The notes: generated by a model not told the origin, from the letters alone. A stretch of DNA of 64,000 nucleotides from an uncultured Ruminococcus sp. (GCA_900538575.1 UPZA01000003.1:186001-250000); one strand, 5' to 3'. Counted from the first letter of the stretch, positions 9,479-18,034 are shown. Program-made: numbers and translations.

Positions 9479-9502
9479 CCGTCCGCGGTAAACCGCGGAC
9501 GG
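9479..9502 (-). terminator. Strong hairpin after the GH5 gene
   Basis: An 11-bp perfect stem CCGTCCGCGGT / ACCGCGGACGG follows the GH5 stop on the minus strand. The T-run after it is short (TTTG), so termination efficiency is uncertain. Confidence 0.5.
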
Positions 9503-9515
9503 CAAGTAAGCTACG

Positions 9516-11657
9516 TTATCCCGCCGCCTTAACAGCGGCTTCAACGATATTTTTAAAATACCATGTATTACTGCTTCTGTCAAGCAGTCCGAACTCCTCC
9601 TTAGCTCCGTTGTCCCAGATAAAGCAGGTGATTCCTCTTTTTTTAGCGGAGCCGATATAATACGACATGTAATCTGCTCTGACGCTGTCGTTTCCTTTAT
9701 TTGTAGCTCCGCATTCTCCTATTATTACCGGAACTCCCTTATCAATAAAATATTTCTTAACAAGCTCAAAACCCTTGTCAAGCTCTTTTTTGTCGGCGTC
9801 GCTTCCCCACTCCGATCTTGAATTATCGCCGCCTGCAAAGTCCCACGGAGAATAATAATGTATCGAAACTATAATCCTATCGTCGTCGGGTATTTTCACA
9901 TCTTTAATACCGGTTTCGTCCATAGCAGCCGCATGAGCGGTTATAATCAATGAACGGACAGCATTATTTCCGCCGGAATTACGTACAGTTTCAACGAAAG
10001 AAGCAAACAGTTCGTTTATTACCTCTCGCTCCTCTGCCGTTCCGCAGGTCCATTCGTTTTCGCCGCCTATTATTCTCGGCTCGTTCATTCCCTCAAACAG
10101 AAGATGATAGTCGTAATCCTTAAAACGCTCCGAAAGCTGCTCCCAGATACTGATTAGTCTCGATTCGCTTTTAGCCTTATCTGCCCTGCTGGGCTTAAGC
10201 CATGTGTAATCGTCGTGATGAACATTTATTATAACGTACATATCATTGTCAATGGCATAATCAACTACTTCATTTACGCGGTTCAGCCACGATTCTTCTA
10301 TTTTATCGCCGTCCATGTGCTCGTTCCAGGTCACGGGGATTCTTACGGCGTTAAAGCCCGCCGCCTTTACCGTATCTATCATCTTCTTAGTAGTCTTAGG
10401 ATTTCCCCATGCAGTTTCAAAATCGTCAACTTCCCACGTTATATCATAGCAATCGAGGGTATTTCCGAGGTTCCAGCCGATTTTCATATCCTTTACTATC
10501 TCAGCCGAGCTTAAACCGTCCGATGTTATCTTGTTTTTTTCATCGTTTTTCGGTATGTCCGCGTCGGCGTTTGCCGCGGAGGCAGGCGCGCCGCTGCTGT
10601 ATTTGACTGTTACGGATTCAAGCGTTACGGAGTCCTGCTTGCTCCACCAATAGCCCAGCATTACGTCGCCGTCGGCGTTGATATAATCCTTGATTTCATC
10701 AGGAACAAGCCAATAAAGCGTCGCGCTGTCCGAATTCGTCATAACAGCGGCGTTACCACTCTGATACCAGTTTTTGTCAGTTTTGTCCGGACAGGAATCG
10801 TCAACCGATATGCCGAACGCTCCCGAATATTTCTGAAGCTCCCCTCCCGCCTTTACTTTAAATTCAAAGTACTGCGGAACGTCTCCCTCGCCGATAAGCT
10901 CGGAAAGCGGTATAACGGCCTTTTTATCCTTTTCGCTTCCGTATTTCAGCGTCTTGTCAGGCTCTATTGTCTTTGTACCGTCAACAGGTATCTGAGCCGA
11001 GGATGTATAATTGCATATAATGCTTGAAAGCCTTAGCTTCTGAAGACCGCCCCACCAATATCCGACTTCAATAAATCCCTTATCGCTTACATTTACATAA
11101 TCCTTGATTTCTCCCGGAACATCCCATGTAACCTCAAGATATGCGCTGTTTACATCAATTTCAAAATCGTCAGACTGATACCAGCCCTTATCCGTAGCCG
11201 CCTTGCAGGACTCGTCGACGGATATTCCGCACGCGCCCTTGTAGCTGCTGATATTCGACGAGCCGTCCTCAGCGTAAAATACAAATACGAACGAGTCTAT
11301 CTTATCTCCTTCTTTTGCAAAATCGCTGAGAGCCGCCTTATACGTCTTATTCTTATCATAATCCAATATTTCATTTATATCGCTTTTTTCGCTGCCCATT
11401 GAAAAGCTGACGGTTTCCGTCGGACTGATATGAACAGTGGTAACAGCCTCGGTTGTCCGGGCTTCGGTCGGCGCTTGAGTAGACGTCGGCTCGGTTTCAG
11501 CTTCGGTTTCAGTAACGGCAGACGAAGTCTCCCTGTCATTATTATCTCCCTTTAGAAGAAACGCAGTCACGACGCCGGCTAATGCTACTATTACAACAGC
11601 CATGACCGCGACTGCTATTTTCAGCCCCTTGTTATTCTTTTTTTCATCCATATCCAT
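9516..11657 (-). CDS. Membrane-anchored GH5 endoglucanase with tandem carbohydrate-binding-like repeats
   Basis: A 713-aa enzyme. Residues 1-12 are charged, then one uncleaved helix (LKIAVAVMAVVIVALAGVV) anchors it in the membrane. A Thr/Glu-rich linker follows, then two homologous repeats of about 120 aa (about 95-225 and 235-355). Each repeat carries ISVD-E/D-SC, TDK-x-WYQS, VP-x-EIKDY and GYWW, and resembles a beta-sandwich CBM. The GH5 barrel (about 385-710) has IGWNLGNTLD, RIPVTWNEH, the acid/base Glu in FEGMNEPR and the nucleophile Glu in VIIGECGA. The motifs fit subfamily GH5_4 (beta-glucanase/xyloglucanase), which is inference. There is no dockerin. The gene has its own consensus promoter and an AAGGAG ribosome site. 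Confidence 0.9.
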   Translation of the reverse strand: MDMDEKKNNKGLKIAVAVMAVVIVALAGVVTAFLLKGDNNDRETSSAVTETEAETEPTSTQAPTEARTTEAVTTVHISPTETVSFSMGSEKSDINEILDYDKNKTYKAALSDFAKEGDKIDSFVFVFYAEDGSSNISSYKGACGISVDESCKAATDKGWYQSDDFEIDVNSAYLEVTWDVPGEIKDYVNVSDKGFIEVGYWWGGLQKLRLSSIICNYTSSAQIPVDGTKTIEPDKTLKYGSEKDKKAVIPLSELIGEGDVPQYFEFKVKAGGELQKYSGAFGISVDDSCPDKTDKNWYQSGNAAVMTNSDSATLYWLVPDEIKDYINADGDVMLGYWWSKQDSVTLESVTVKYSSGAPASAANADADIPKNDEKNKITSDGLSSAEIVKDMKIGWNLGNTLDCYDITWEVDDFETAWGNPKTTKKMIDTVKAAGFNAVRIPVTWNEHMDGDKIEESWLNRVNEVVDYAIDNDMYVIINVHHDDYTWLKPSRADKAKSESRLISIWEQLSERFKDYDYHLLFEGMNEPRIIGGENEWTCGTAEEREVINELFASFVETVRNSGGNNAVRSLIITAHAAAMDETGIKDVKIPDDDRIIVSIHYYSPWDFAGGDNSRSEWGSDADKKELDKGFELVKKYFIDKGVPVIIGECGATNKGNDSVRADYMSYYIGSAKKRGITCFIWDNGAKEEFGLLDRSSNTWYFKNIVEAAVKAAG

Positions 11658-11683
11658 AATTCTCCTTACAGCTTTATAAATTA

Positions 11684-11712
11684 ATTATATATTGATTTTT
11701 CAAATTTGTAAA
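11684..11712 (-). promoter_or_regulatory. Promoter of the membrane-anchored GH5 gene
   Basis: Minus-strand TTTACA (11712-11707), 17-base spacer, TATAAT (11689-11684). It lies just beyond the terminator of the upstream predicted small RNA, so the two transcripts are separate. Confidence 0.6.
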
Positions 11713-11720
11713 GAGGGGGA

Positions 11721-11872
11721 TAAAAAAATCCCCTCTGCATAAAAATGCAAAGGGGAAATAAAAATAAGAGAGTGACATAATTAGAGGAGATGAAATTATA
11801 AAACAATCTTATCAACTGCTTTTAACCTCAGCCGATCTTTCAACCGACAAGCATATTATGCCTAAACAATGT
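11721..11872 (-). ncRNA. Predicted small RNA A with anti-Shine-Dalgarno segment
   Basis: No ORF is present here. The 3' end is a good intrinsic terminator on the minus strand: the stem CCCCTTTGCAT / ATGCAGAGGGG with a TTTT loop, then seven T. Upstream is a CT-rich single-stranded stretch with ATCTCCTCT (complementary to AGAGGAGAT, a ribosome-site sequence) and CTCTTATTTTTATT. The 5' part can fold (GCATAATATGC hairpin; TTATCA pairing with TGATAA). The 5' end is uncertain; a weak promoter is noted at 11879-11907. Layout and the CTCTTATTTT motif match small RNA B at 12770-12887. Confidence 0.42.
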
Positions 11873-11878
11873 GATAAA

Positions 11879-11907
11879 TTTATGATATAAGCGTGAACAA
11901 ATTTCAA
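11879..11907 (-). promoter_or_regulatory. Candidate promoter for small RNA A
   Basis: Minus-strand TTGAAA (11907-11902), 17 bases, CATAAA (11884-11879). The -10 is weak; an alternative TATAAT without a good -35 lies nearer the CT-rich segment. Confidence 0.3.
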
Positions 11908-11985
11908 AAATTAATTACAGATTTTGCTTTTATTTCCTTAATTTATAAAGTATATTTATTATAGGACTGAAAATAATAATGTCAT

Positions 11986-12002
11986 GAACATTTATAATGT
12001 TC
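11986..12002. promoter_or_regulatory. Perfect 17-bp palindrome over a TATAAT box, upstream of DUF378
   Basis: GAACATT-TAT-AATGTTC is a perfect inverted repeat. It contains a TATAAT (11993-11998) in the plausible -10 position for the DUF378 gene starting at 12022. It looks like an operator for a dimeric repressor. It is not a LexA box of the GAAC-N4-GTTC kind because the spacing is too wide. Confidence 0.45.
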
Positions 12003-12021
12003 TGGAAACGAGGTGGACAGT

Positions 12022-12237
12022 ATGTGGAACAAGCTCGCATTGATTCTGCTCATAATAGGCGGAATCAACTGGGGTCTGGTCGGAATCTTCCAATTTGACC
12101 TTGTTGCATGGCTTTTCGGCGGAACCGATTCCATATTAAGCAGGGCGATTTATATAATAGTTGCAATTTCTGCTATATGGTGCATTTCTCTGCTTTTCAG
12201 ACCGAGCGACAAGATGATTGAAGCAACAGACTCGTAA
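12022..12237 (+). CDS. Small DUF378-family membrane protein
   Basis: A 71-aa protein with two membrane helices (LALILLIIGGINWGLVGIFQ and a second, AIYIIVAISAIWCISLLF). The GG-x-NWGLVG motif and the short polar tail are typical of DUF378. The function of the family is unknown. I start at the ATG at 12022, which has GAGGTGG 5-6 bases before it; an in-frame GTG at 12013 lies inside that ribosome site. It stands alone, with a palindrome over its presumed promoter and a strong terminator behind it, which suggests regulated single-gene expression. Confidence 0.8.
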   Translation: MWNKLALILLIIGGINWGLVGIFQFDLVAWLFGGTDSILSRAIYIIVAISAIWCISLLFRPSDKMIEATDS

Positions 12238-12307
12238 GTCCTCATAAAAAGACATTAAGGCATAATAATAAATGATGCCGCATTGTATTATGCTTTTATG
12301 CCAGAAT

Positions 12308-12339
12308 AACGCTGCCTGTAATAACAGGCAGCGTTTTTA
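12308..12339 (+). terminator. Terminator after DUF378
   Basis: The 11-bp stem ACGCTGCCTGT / ACAGGCAGCGT has a 4-base loop and is followed by a run of T. Confidence 0.8.
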
Positions 12340-12475
12340 CTTATACATATTCTGTTTTTAATCTTTGCTTTCTTTCATAAATAAAATTATTAATTATTAC
12401 AAGAAGAACTAATTTAGGTCAAATCTCCCTATATTTTATTGGTTTTTATCGTATAATCAAAATGAGGTGATAAAA

Positions 12476-12706
12476 ATGATACATAATATTAACGATTTAT
12501 ACCTGAAGCTTGGTAAAAAGGTCTGCTTTTACCGGAAATCTAAAGGCTTGACACAAGAGCAGCTTGCAGAAAACATCGGAAAAAGCAGATCCTTTATCAG
12601 CGCACTTGAATCCCCTGATATCATTTGCAAGGTGAAATTAAACACTTTATTTGACATAGCCGACGAATTGGAAATTCCTCCACATTATTTGCTTGAAGAC
12701 GATTAA
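12476..12706 (+). CDS. XRE-family helix-turn-helix regulator (small)
   Basis: A 76-aa protein made almost entirely of one Cro/C1-type HTH. The DNA-binding helices are seen in GLTQEQLAENIGKSRSFISA, with the usual LESPD and IADELEIPPHYLLEDD ending. The ATG at 12476 has GAGGTG 6-7 bases upstream; an in-frame GTG at 12467 is part of that site. There is no sensor domain, so it may act as a simple repressor or as a relic of a mobile element. A TATAAT at 12452-12457 lacks a good -35. Its targets are unknown; the palindrome at 11986 is a possible but unproven site. Confidence 0.85.
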   Translation: MIHNINDLYLKLGKKVCFYRKSKGLTQEQLAENIGKSRSFISALESPDIICKVKLNTLFDIADELEIPPHYLLEDD

Positions 12707-12769
12707 TTAAGGGAACTGCCTGTAAGCAGGGTATTTTCTAACATATTCCATGACTGCACGACATTAGAT

Positions 12770-12887
12770 AAAAAAATACCCGGGCAAAAGCCCGGGTACA
12801 ATTAAAATAAGAGAAAATAAATATGTGTAGAACAAAAGAAAGGAGACAACAAAACGAGTGTAAATAATTCATGAATTATTTAACACT
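12770..12887 (-). ncRNA. Predicted small RNA B with anti-Shine-Dalgarno segment
   Basis: Promoter, short non-coding body and terminator are all visible on the minus strand. The predicted start (about 12887) opens directly into a hairpin, GTGTTAAATAATTC / GAATTATTTACAC with one bulged T. A CT-rich unpaired stretch follows, with GTCTCCTTTC (complement of GAAAGGAGAC, a strong ribosome site) and CTCTTATTTTAATT. The 3' end is the stem TACCCGGGC / GCCCGGGTA, a TTTT loop and then about seven T. The length is about 118 bases. There is no start codon with a ribosome site. It probably acts by base-pairing to ribosome sites of target mRNAs; targets are not known. Confidence 0.58.
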
Positions 12888-12893
12888 GCTGTT

Positions 12894-12922
12894 ATTATAC
12901 ACCAAAATACGCTAATCGTCAA
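12894..12922 (-). promoter_or_regulatory. Promoter of small RNA B
   Basis: Minus-strand TTGACG (12922-12917), exactly 17 bases, TATAAT (12899-12894). No protein gene follows on that strand before the terminator at 12798-12770. Confidence 0.65.
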
Positions 12923-13115
12923 CAAAAAAATCAGTTTTTTTTGATTTTATATATATTTTTGTTGTTTTCACCAATTATTCACACAAAAGATTATACAACT
13001 TTAATGCTTTATAAGTCGGATTTTAACTATTTTTATAATAATCTGACGATTCCTGACGGCTGTTTTACAGTCTGAAACTTTGTCTTATTTTTAACAGGAT
13101 ATTTATAAAAAGGTA
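12923..13115. other. AT-rich gap between small RNA B and the PFOR promoter
   Basis: About 190 bases hold no ORF with a ribosome site and no clear hairpin. I see nothing in it that I can support. Confidence 0.4.
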
Positions 13116-13144
13116 TTTACAAAAAGCTAAGGTTGTGATATTAT
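13116..13144 (+). promoter_or_regulatory. Promoter of the PFOR gene
   Basis: TTTACA (13116-13121), 17 bases, TATTAT (13139-13144). AGGAGG stands about 10 bases before the ATG at 13216. Confidence 0.55.
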
Positions 13145-13215
13145 TAATAGTGAAGTTATGTGTACTCATATAACCCAATTTGATTTTTTACATAAATTTA
13201 GGAGGACTATTACCA

Positions 13216-16200
13216 ATGGCAAGAAAAATGAAAACCATGGACGGTAACAACGCTGCCGCTTGGGTATCATACCCATTTACAGAAGTTGCGGCTATTTACC
13301 CTATCACACCGTCTTCACCAATGGCCGAAGTTACAGACCAGTGGTCCGCAAAAGATAAGAAAAATTTATTCGGACAGCCTGTTCAGGTAGTTGAAATGCA
13401 GTCTGAGGCAGGTGCGGCAGGCGCTGTTCACGGCTCTCTGGCGGCAGGTGCTCTTACAACAACATATACCGCTTCCCAGGGTCTTCTCCTGATGATCCCT
13501 AACATGTATAAGATTGCCGGCGAGCTGCTTCCTTCAGTAATTCACGTTTCCGCGCGCTGCGTTTCTACTCACGCGCTGAATATTTTCGGAGATCATTCAG
13601 ATATTTATGCATGCCGTCAGACAGGCTATGCAATGCTTTGCTCTTCAAATCCTCAGGAAATCATGGATTTAGGAGCTGTGGCTCATCTTTCCACAATCAA
13701 GGGAAGAGTTCCGTTTATTCATTTCTTCGACGGTTTCAGAACATCTCATGAAATCCAGAAGATCCAAACATGGGACGACGCAGACCTAAAGGAAATGCTC
13801 GATATGGATGCGGTTCAGAGATTCCGCGACGAGGCGCTCAATCCGGAGCACCCTGTTTTAAGAGGCACTGCACAGAATCCTGATATATTCTTCCAGGCAA
13901 GAGAGGCGTGCAATCCATATTATGACGCTATGCCTGCAATTGTTGAAGAATACATGGGCAAGGTAAACGCAAAGCTCGGTACAGATTACAAGCTCTTTAA
14001 CTATTACGGCGCGGCCGACGCAGAACATATAATCGTCGCTATGGGTTCTGTAAACGATACAATCGAAGAAACGATAGATTACCTCAACGCGAACGGCGGC
14101 AAGTACGGTCTTGTCAAGGTAAGACTTTACAGACCTTTCGTTGCCGACAAGCTTGTTGAAGCTATTCCTGACAGCGTCAAGAGAATTTCTGTACTCGACA
14201 GAACAAAGGAACCCGGCTCTCTGGGCGAACCTCTTTATCTCGACGTGGTTGCCGCTCTCAAGGGAACAAAATTCAACGATATTCCGGTATTCACAGGAAG
14301 ATACGGACTTGGTTCAAAGGATACCACTCCGGAACAGATCATCGCCGTTTACCAGAACACGGAAAAGCCAAGATTTACTATCGGCATAAAGGACGACGTT
14401 ACAAATCTCTCGCTTGATTCAGTTGAATGTCCAGACACCGCTCCTGCCGGTACAACCTCATGTAAATTCTGGGGTCTCGGCTCCGACGGTACGGTCGGCG
14501 CAAACAAAAACTCGATCAAAATCATAGGAGACCATACTGAATTATATGCTCAGGCTTACTTCTCTTATGACTCAAAAAAATCGGGTGGCGTAACGGTTTC
14601 ACATCTGCGTTTCGGAAAAACTCCTATCAAATCAACTTACCTTATTAATAAAGCTGATTTTGTCGCATGTCATAATCAGAGCTATATTGATAAATACGAT
14701 ATGGTTTCCGACATTAAGCCGGGAGGAACCTTCCTTCTCAACACTATCTGGGATATGGACGGTCTTGAAAAGCACCTTCCCGGTCAGGTAAAGAGATACC
14801 TTGCGCAAAATAATATCAATTTCTATACAATCAACGGCGTTAAGCTGGGCGAAGAAACCGGAATGGGAACAAGGATAAATACTATTCTTCAGTCTGCATT
14901 CTTCAAGCTCGCCGACATTATTCCTTTCGAGGACGCCGTAAAATACATGAAGGCAGCCGCTGAAGCTTCTTATAGCAAGAAGGGACAGGATATCGTTGAA
15001 AAGAACTGGAACGCTATCGACGCGGGTCATCAGAATATCGTAAAGATCGATATTCCTGCGTCATGGTCCGACGCGTCCGATACTCAGATGGGAATGGCTC
15101 GCGTAACAAGCAGCAATAAGGCTTTGGCTGATTACGTAAACAATATTCAGATCCCCTGCAACGCTCAGAAGGGCGATACGCTCCCCGTTTCCACTTTCAA
15201 GGACGCCGCCGACGGTACCTTCCCTCAGGGCTCTTCCGCATTTGAAAAGAGAGGTATCGCAGTTAAGGTTCCGAGATGGATTCCTGAAAACTGTATCCAG
15301 TGTAACCAGTGTTCATATGTTTGTCCTCATGCTGTAATCAGACCTGCCGCTCTTTCTGCCGATGAAGCCGCAAACGCTCCGGACGGAATGAAGATGGTTG
15401 ATTTCAAGCCCGCTATGGACGGTATGAAATTCGCTATGACAGTATCTGTACTTGACTGTACCGGCTGCGGATCATGCGCAAACGTATGCCCTGCAAAGAA
15501 CAAGGCTATCGTTATGGAACCGCTGGAATCACAGCTCGGCGAGCAGGAAAAATTCACCTACGGCGCTTCTCTTGACGAAAAGCCGGAGGTTGCGGCCAAG
15601 TTTAAGGCTACGACTGTTAAAGGCTCGCAGTTCAAGCAGCCTATGCTTGAATTCTCAGGCGCCTGCGCAGGCTGCGGTGAAACTCCTTACGCAAAGCTCA
15701 TTACACAGCTCTTCGGCGACAGAATGTATATCGCCAACGCTACAGGCTGTTCTTCAATCTGGGGCGGTTCCGCTCCTTCAACTCCTTATACCTTCAATAA
15801 AGAAGGAAAGGGTCCGGCTTGGTCTAACTCCCTGTTTGAGGACAACGCTGAGTTCGGTTACGGTATGTTCTTAGGTCAGAAAACTCTCAGAAACAGAGTT
15901 ATCGCTAAGGTTAAGGACTTAAATGAAACTACTGACAATGCAGACGTAAAGGCTGCCATTGCAGAATATTTAGACACGGTAGACGACGGAAATGCAAATA
16001 CTCCCGCAACAGAGAAGCTTGTAGCCGCTCTCGAGGCATGCGGATGCGAAGCCGCTAAGGATATTCTCGCCTCCAAGGATTATCTGAGAAAGAAATCTCA
16101 GTGGATCTTCGGCGGAGACGGCTGGGCTTACGACATTGGCTTCGGCGGACTTGACCATGTTATCGCTTCCGGTCAGGACGTTAATATTTTCGTATTTGAT

Positions 16201-16755
16201 ACAGAGGTTTATTCCAATACGGGCGGACAATCTTCAAAGTCGACTCCTACAGGCGCTATCGCTCAGTTTGCCGCTGCCGGCAAGGAAGTAAAGAAAAAGG
16301 ATCTGGCAGGCATAGCAATGAGCTACGGCTATGTTTATGTCGCACATATAGCTATGGGCGCTGATTATAACCAGTGTATTAAAGCTATCGCAGAGGCTGA
16401 GGCTTATAACGGTCCTTCAATCATTATCGGATATGCTCCGTGTATAAACCACGGTATCAAAACCGGTATGGGTACTGCTATGGCAGAGGAGAAAAAGGCG
16501 GTACAGGCAGGTTACTGGCACCTTTACAGATACAATCCTACCTTGAAGAAGGAGGGTAAGAATCCTTTCATAATGGATTCCAAGGCGCCTAATACAGACG
16601 AATATAAGAACTTCCTCATGGGAGAGGTTCGTTACAATGCTCTTGCACGTCAGAATCCTGAAAGAGCAGAAAGACTCTTTGATAACGCGCTCGCTAACGC
16701 TAAGGACAGATATGATTATCTAACAAGACTTTCTAAGCTCTACGGCGAAGACTAA
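13216..16755 (+). CDS. nifJ: Pyruvate:ferredoxin (flavodoxin) oxidoreductase
   Basis: A single-chain homodimeric PFOR of 1179 aa. It oxidises pyruvate with CoA to acetyl-CoA and CO2, reducing ferredoxin, and is the key step of anaerobic glycolysis here. The order is: domain I pyrimidine-binding (AAWVSYPFTEVAAIYPITPS); transketolase-like domains; an inserted 2[4Fe-4S] ferredoxin domain (CIQCNQCSYVCPHAVIRP and CTGCGSCANVCPAKN, about residues 690-760); and the TPP domain with its proximal cluster (CAGCGETPYAKL, GDGWAYDIG, DTEVYSNTGGQSSKSTPTG). All cluster cysteines seen are intact. The ATG at 13216 is preceded by TTTAGGAGGAC. A likely electron acceptor is the small ferredoxin at 50450. Monocistronic: it has its own promoter and terminator. 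Confidence 0.97.
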   Translation: MARKMKTMDGNNAAAWVSYPFTEVAAIYPITPSSPMAEVTDQWSAKDKKNLFGQPVQVVEMQSEAGAAGAVHGSLAAGALTTTYTASQGLLLMIPNMYKIAGELLPSVIHVSARCVSTHALNIFGDHSDIYACRQTGYAMLCSSNPQEIMDLGAVAHLSTIKGRVPFIHFFDGFRTSHEIQKIQTWDDADLKEMLDMDAVQRFRDEALNPEHPVLRGTAQNPDIFFQAREACNPYYDAMPAIVEEYMGKVNAKLGTDYKLFNYYGAADAEHIIVAMGSVNDTIEETIDYLNANGGKYGLVKVRLYRPFVADKLVEAIPDSVKRISVLDRTKEPGSLGEPLYLDVVAALKGTKFNDIPVFTGRYGLGSKDTTPEQIIAVYQNTEKPRFTIGIKDDVTNLSLDSVECPDTAPAGTTSCKFWGLGSDGTVGANKNSIKIIGDHTELYAQAYFSYDSKKSGGVTVSHLRFGKTPIKSTYLINKADFVACHNQSYIDKYDMVSDIKPGGTFLLNTIWDMDGLEKHLPGQVKRYLAQNNINFYTINGVKLGEETGMGTRINTILQSAFFKLADIIPFEDAVKYMKAAAEASYSKKGQDIVEKNWNAIDAGHQNIVKIDIPASWSDASDTQMGMARVTSSNKALADYVNNIQIPCNAQKGDTLPVSTFKDAADGTFPQGSSAFEKRGIAVKVPRWIPENCIQCNQCSYVCPHAVIRPAALSADEAANAPDGMKMVDFKPAMDGMKFAMTVSVLDCTGCGSCANVCPAKNKAIVMEPLESQLGEQEKFTYGASLDEKPEVAAKFKATTVKGSQFKQPMLEFSGACAGCGETPYAKLITQLFGDRMYIANATGCSSIWGGSAPSTPYTFNKEGKGPAWSNSLFEDNAEFGYGMFLGQKTLRNRVIAKVKDLNETTDNADVKAAIAEYLDTVDDGNANTPATEKLVAALEACGCEAAKDILASKDYLRKKSQWIFGGDGWAYDIGFGGLDHVIASGQDVNIFVFDTEVYSNTGGQSSKSTPTGAIAQFAAAGKEVKKKDLAGIAMSYGYVYVAHIAMGADYNQCIKAIAEAEAYNGPSIIIGYAPCINHGIKTGMGTAMAEEKKAVQAGYWHLYRYNPTLKKEGKNPFIMDSKAPNTDEYKNFLMGEVRYNALARQNPERAERLFDNALANAKDRYDYLTRLSKLYGED

Positions 16756-16824
16756 TCCTAATCAATAATTGATGCGAAAGGAAGAACCGCAGCACAATGC
16801 GGGAGGTCCAGACCATAAATATTC

Positions 16825-16855
16825 AGCGGACTCATACAAGAGTCCGCTGTTTTAT
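16825..16855 (+). terminator. Terminator of the PFOR gene
   Basis: Stem AGCGGACTC / GAGTCCGCT with a 6-base loop, followed by GTTTTATT. Confidence 0.75.
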
Positions 16856-16858
16856 TAT

Positions 16859-16895
16859 AAAAAACGCCCCGTATCTGATATCGGATACGGGGCGT
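16859..16895 (-). terminator. Terminator of the D,D-carboxypeptidase gene
   Basis: The 12-bp stem ACGCCCCGTATC / GATACGGGGCGT is followed by six T on the minus strand. Confidence 0.8.
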
Positions 16896-16932
16896 CTATT
16901 ATATATCATTGACTTTTTTCAGTTTAAAATCA

Positions 16933-17937
16933 TCAGCCGCTTATGTTTCCATAAAGCTTTAACGCGTCGTATATATGAAAAGGCTCGGTATAATGACTTC
17001 CCTGCGCTCCGGCAGTAATCAAAACATAAATTTCACCGTCTATTTCCGCAATTGAAGCAAGGCACAGTCCGGCTTCGTCAGTATAACCGGTTTTTCCGCC
17101 CAGTATCCTGCCTCCCTCAACATAGGAGGAATCCATTTCCGAAAACATTGTACTGGAAAGCGTTATGCCGTCAGGATGCTCGTCAGTTTCCGTATAATAG
17201 CTTTGAGAGGTAAATATTTCGTAAAACGTATCGTTTTCAAGCGCATAGCGCAGCAGCAGCGATATATCTGAAGCGGTTGAATAATGCTCGTAATTCTGAA
17301 ATCCGCAGACATTTGTAAAGCTTGTATCGCTCATGCCCAGTTCCTTGGCCTTACTATTCATCAGCTCAACAAATTCCCATTCGCTGCCGCTTATATAGCT
17401 TGCAAGCGTAAGACAGCATTCCGCCCCCGAGCTTAAAACGGCTCCGTAAAGCATGTCCCTGTAAGTTACGCATTCATAGGCGACAAATCCGGCAGTAGAA
17501 CCGTTTTCATAGGCGATCTGATCATATATGTCGCCGGGTATCATAATCTGCTCGTCAAGATCGCTTATATGCTCTATGGCAACTATCGCAGTCATTATCT
17601 TTGTAAGCGAGGCCGGATAAATACGGCTATATTGATTCTTGGAATATAACTCATTACCGTCTATATCCGTTAAGAGCGCCGTTTCGCTTTCAATTTCTAT
17701 AAAATCGAAGCTGATCTCCCTTTCCTCGGTCGTTTCAGGCTCAGTCGGCGGAGCGTCGGTTGGCTCTGATTCAGCTGCGATTTGTGAAGGCTGAGTATTA
17801 TTTTCTGATACGTCCACAGAAGCCGTATCGCTTCTCTTCTGCAGCAGGCTTACACCTCCGAGTATAATGAGAAGCAGCATCAATATGATAAAAAGCCAGA
17901 GCGCAACTCCTCCGGCAGAGCTTGATTCCTTTTTCAT
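16933..17937 (-). CDS. Serine-type D-Ala-D-Ala carboxypeptidase (peptidase S11), SxN motif altered
   Basis: A 334-aa penicillin-binding-protein relative that would trim the terminal D-Ala of peptidoglycan. Residues 12-32 form a membrane helix, an N-terminal signal anchor instead of the usual C-terminal amphipathic anchor. A Pro/Glu/Thr linker runs to about 75, then the S11 domain. The active-site Ser110 and Lys113 are in PASLTKIM and the KTG triad is in GGKTGYTD (282-284). The second motif reads Ser170-Gly-Ala172 rather than Ser-x-Asn, so activity may be lowered or changed. There is no C-terminal PBP5-type domain. The start has GAGGAACG upstream. It has its own promoter and a strong terminator. 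Confidence 0.88.
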   Translation of the reverse strand: MKKESSSAGGVALWLFIILMLLLIILGGVSLLQKRSDTASVDVSENNTQPSQIAAESEPTDAPPTEPETTEEREISFDFIEIESETALLTDIDGNELYSKNQYSRIYPASLTKIMTAIVAIEHISDLDEQIMIPGDIYDQIAYENGSTAGFVAYECVTYRDMLYGAVLSSGAECCLTLASYISGSEWEFVELMNSKAKELGMSDTSFTNVCGFQNYEHYSTASDISLLLRYALENDTFYEIFTSQSYYTETDEHPDGITLSSTMFSEMDSSYVEGGRILGGKTGYTDEAGLCLASIAEIDGEIYVLITAGAQGSHYTEPFHIYDALKLYGNISG

Positions 17938-17970
17938 TAACGTTCCTCATCATATAAAATCTCTTAGATT

Positions 17971-18000
17971 ATTTTAACATAAACGCCGCGTATACGTCAA
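17971..18000 (-). promoter_or_regulatory. Promoter of the D,D-carboxypeptidase gene
   Basis: Minus-strand TTGACG (18000-17995), 18 bases, TAAAAT (17976-17971). Confidence 0.5.
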
Positions 18001-18034
18001 GCAGAACGGGGCAGAAATAATCCGCCCCGCATAA

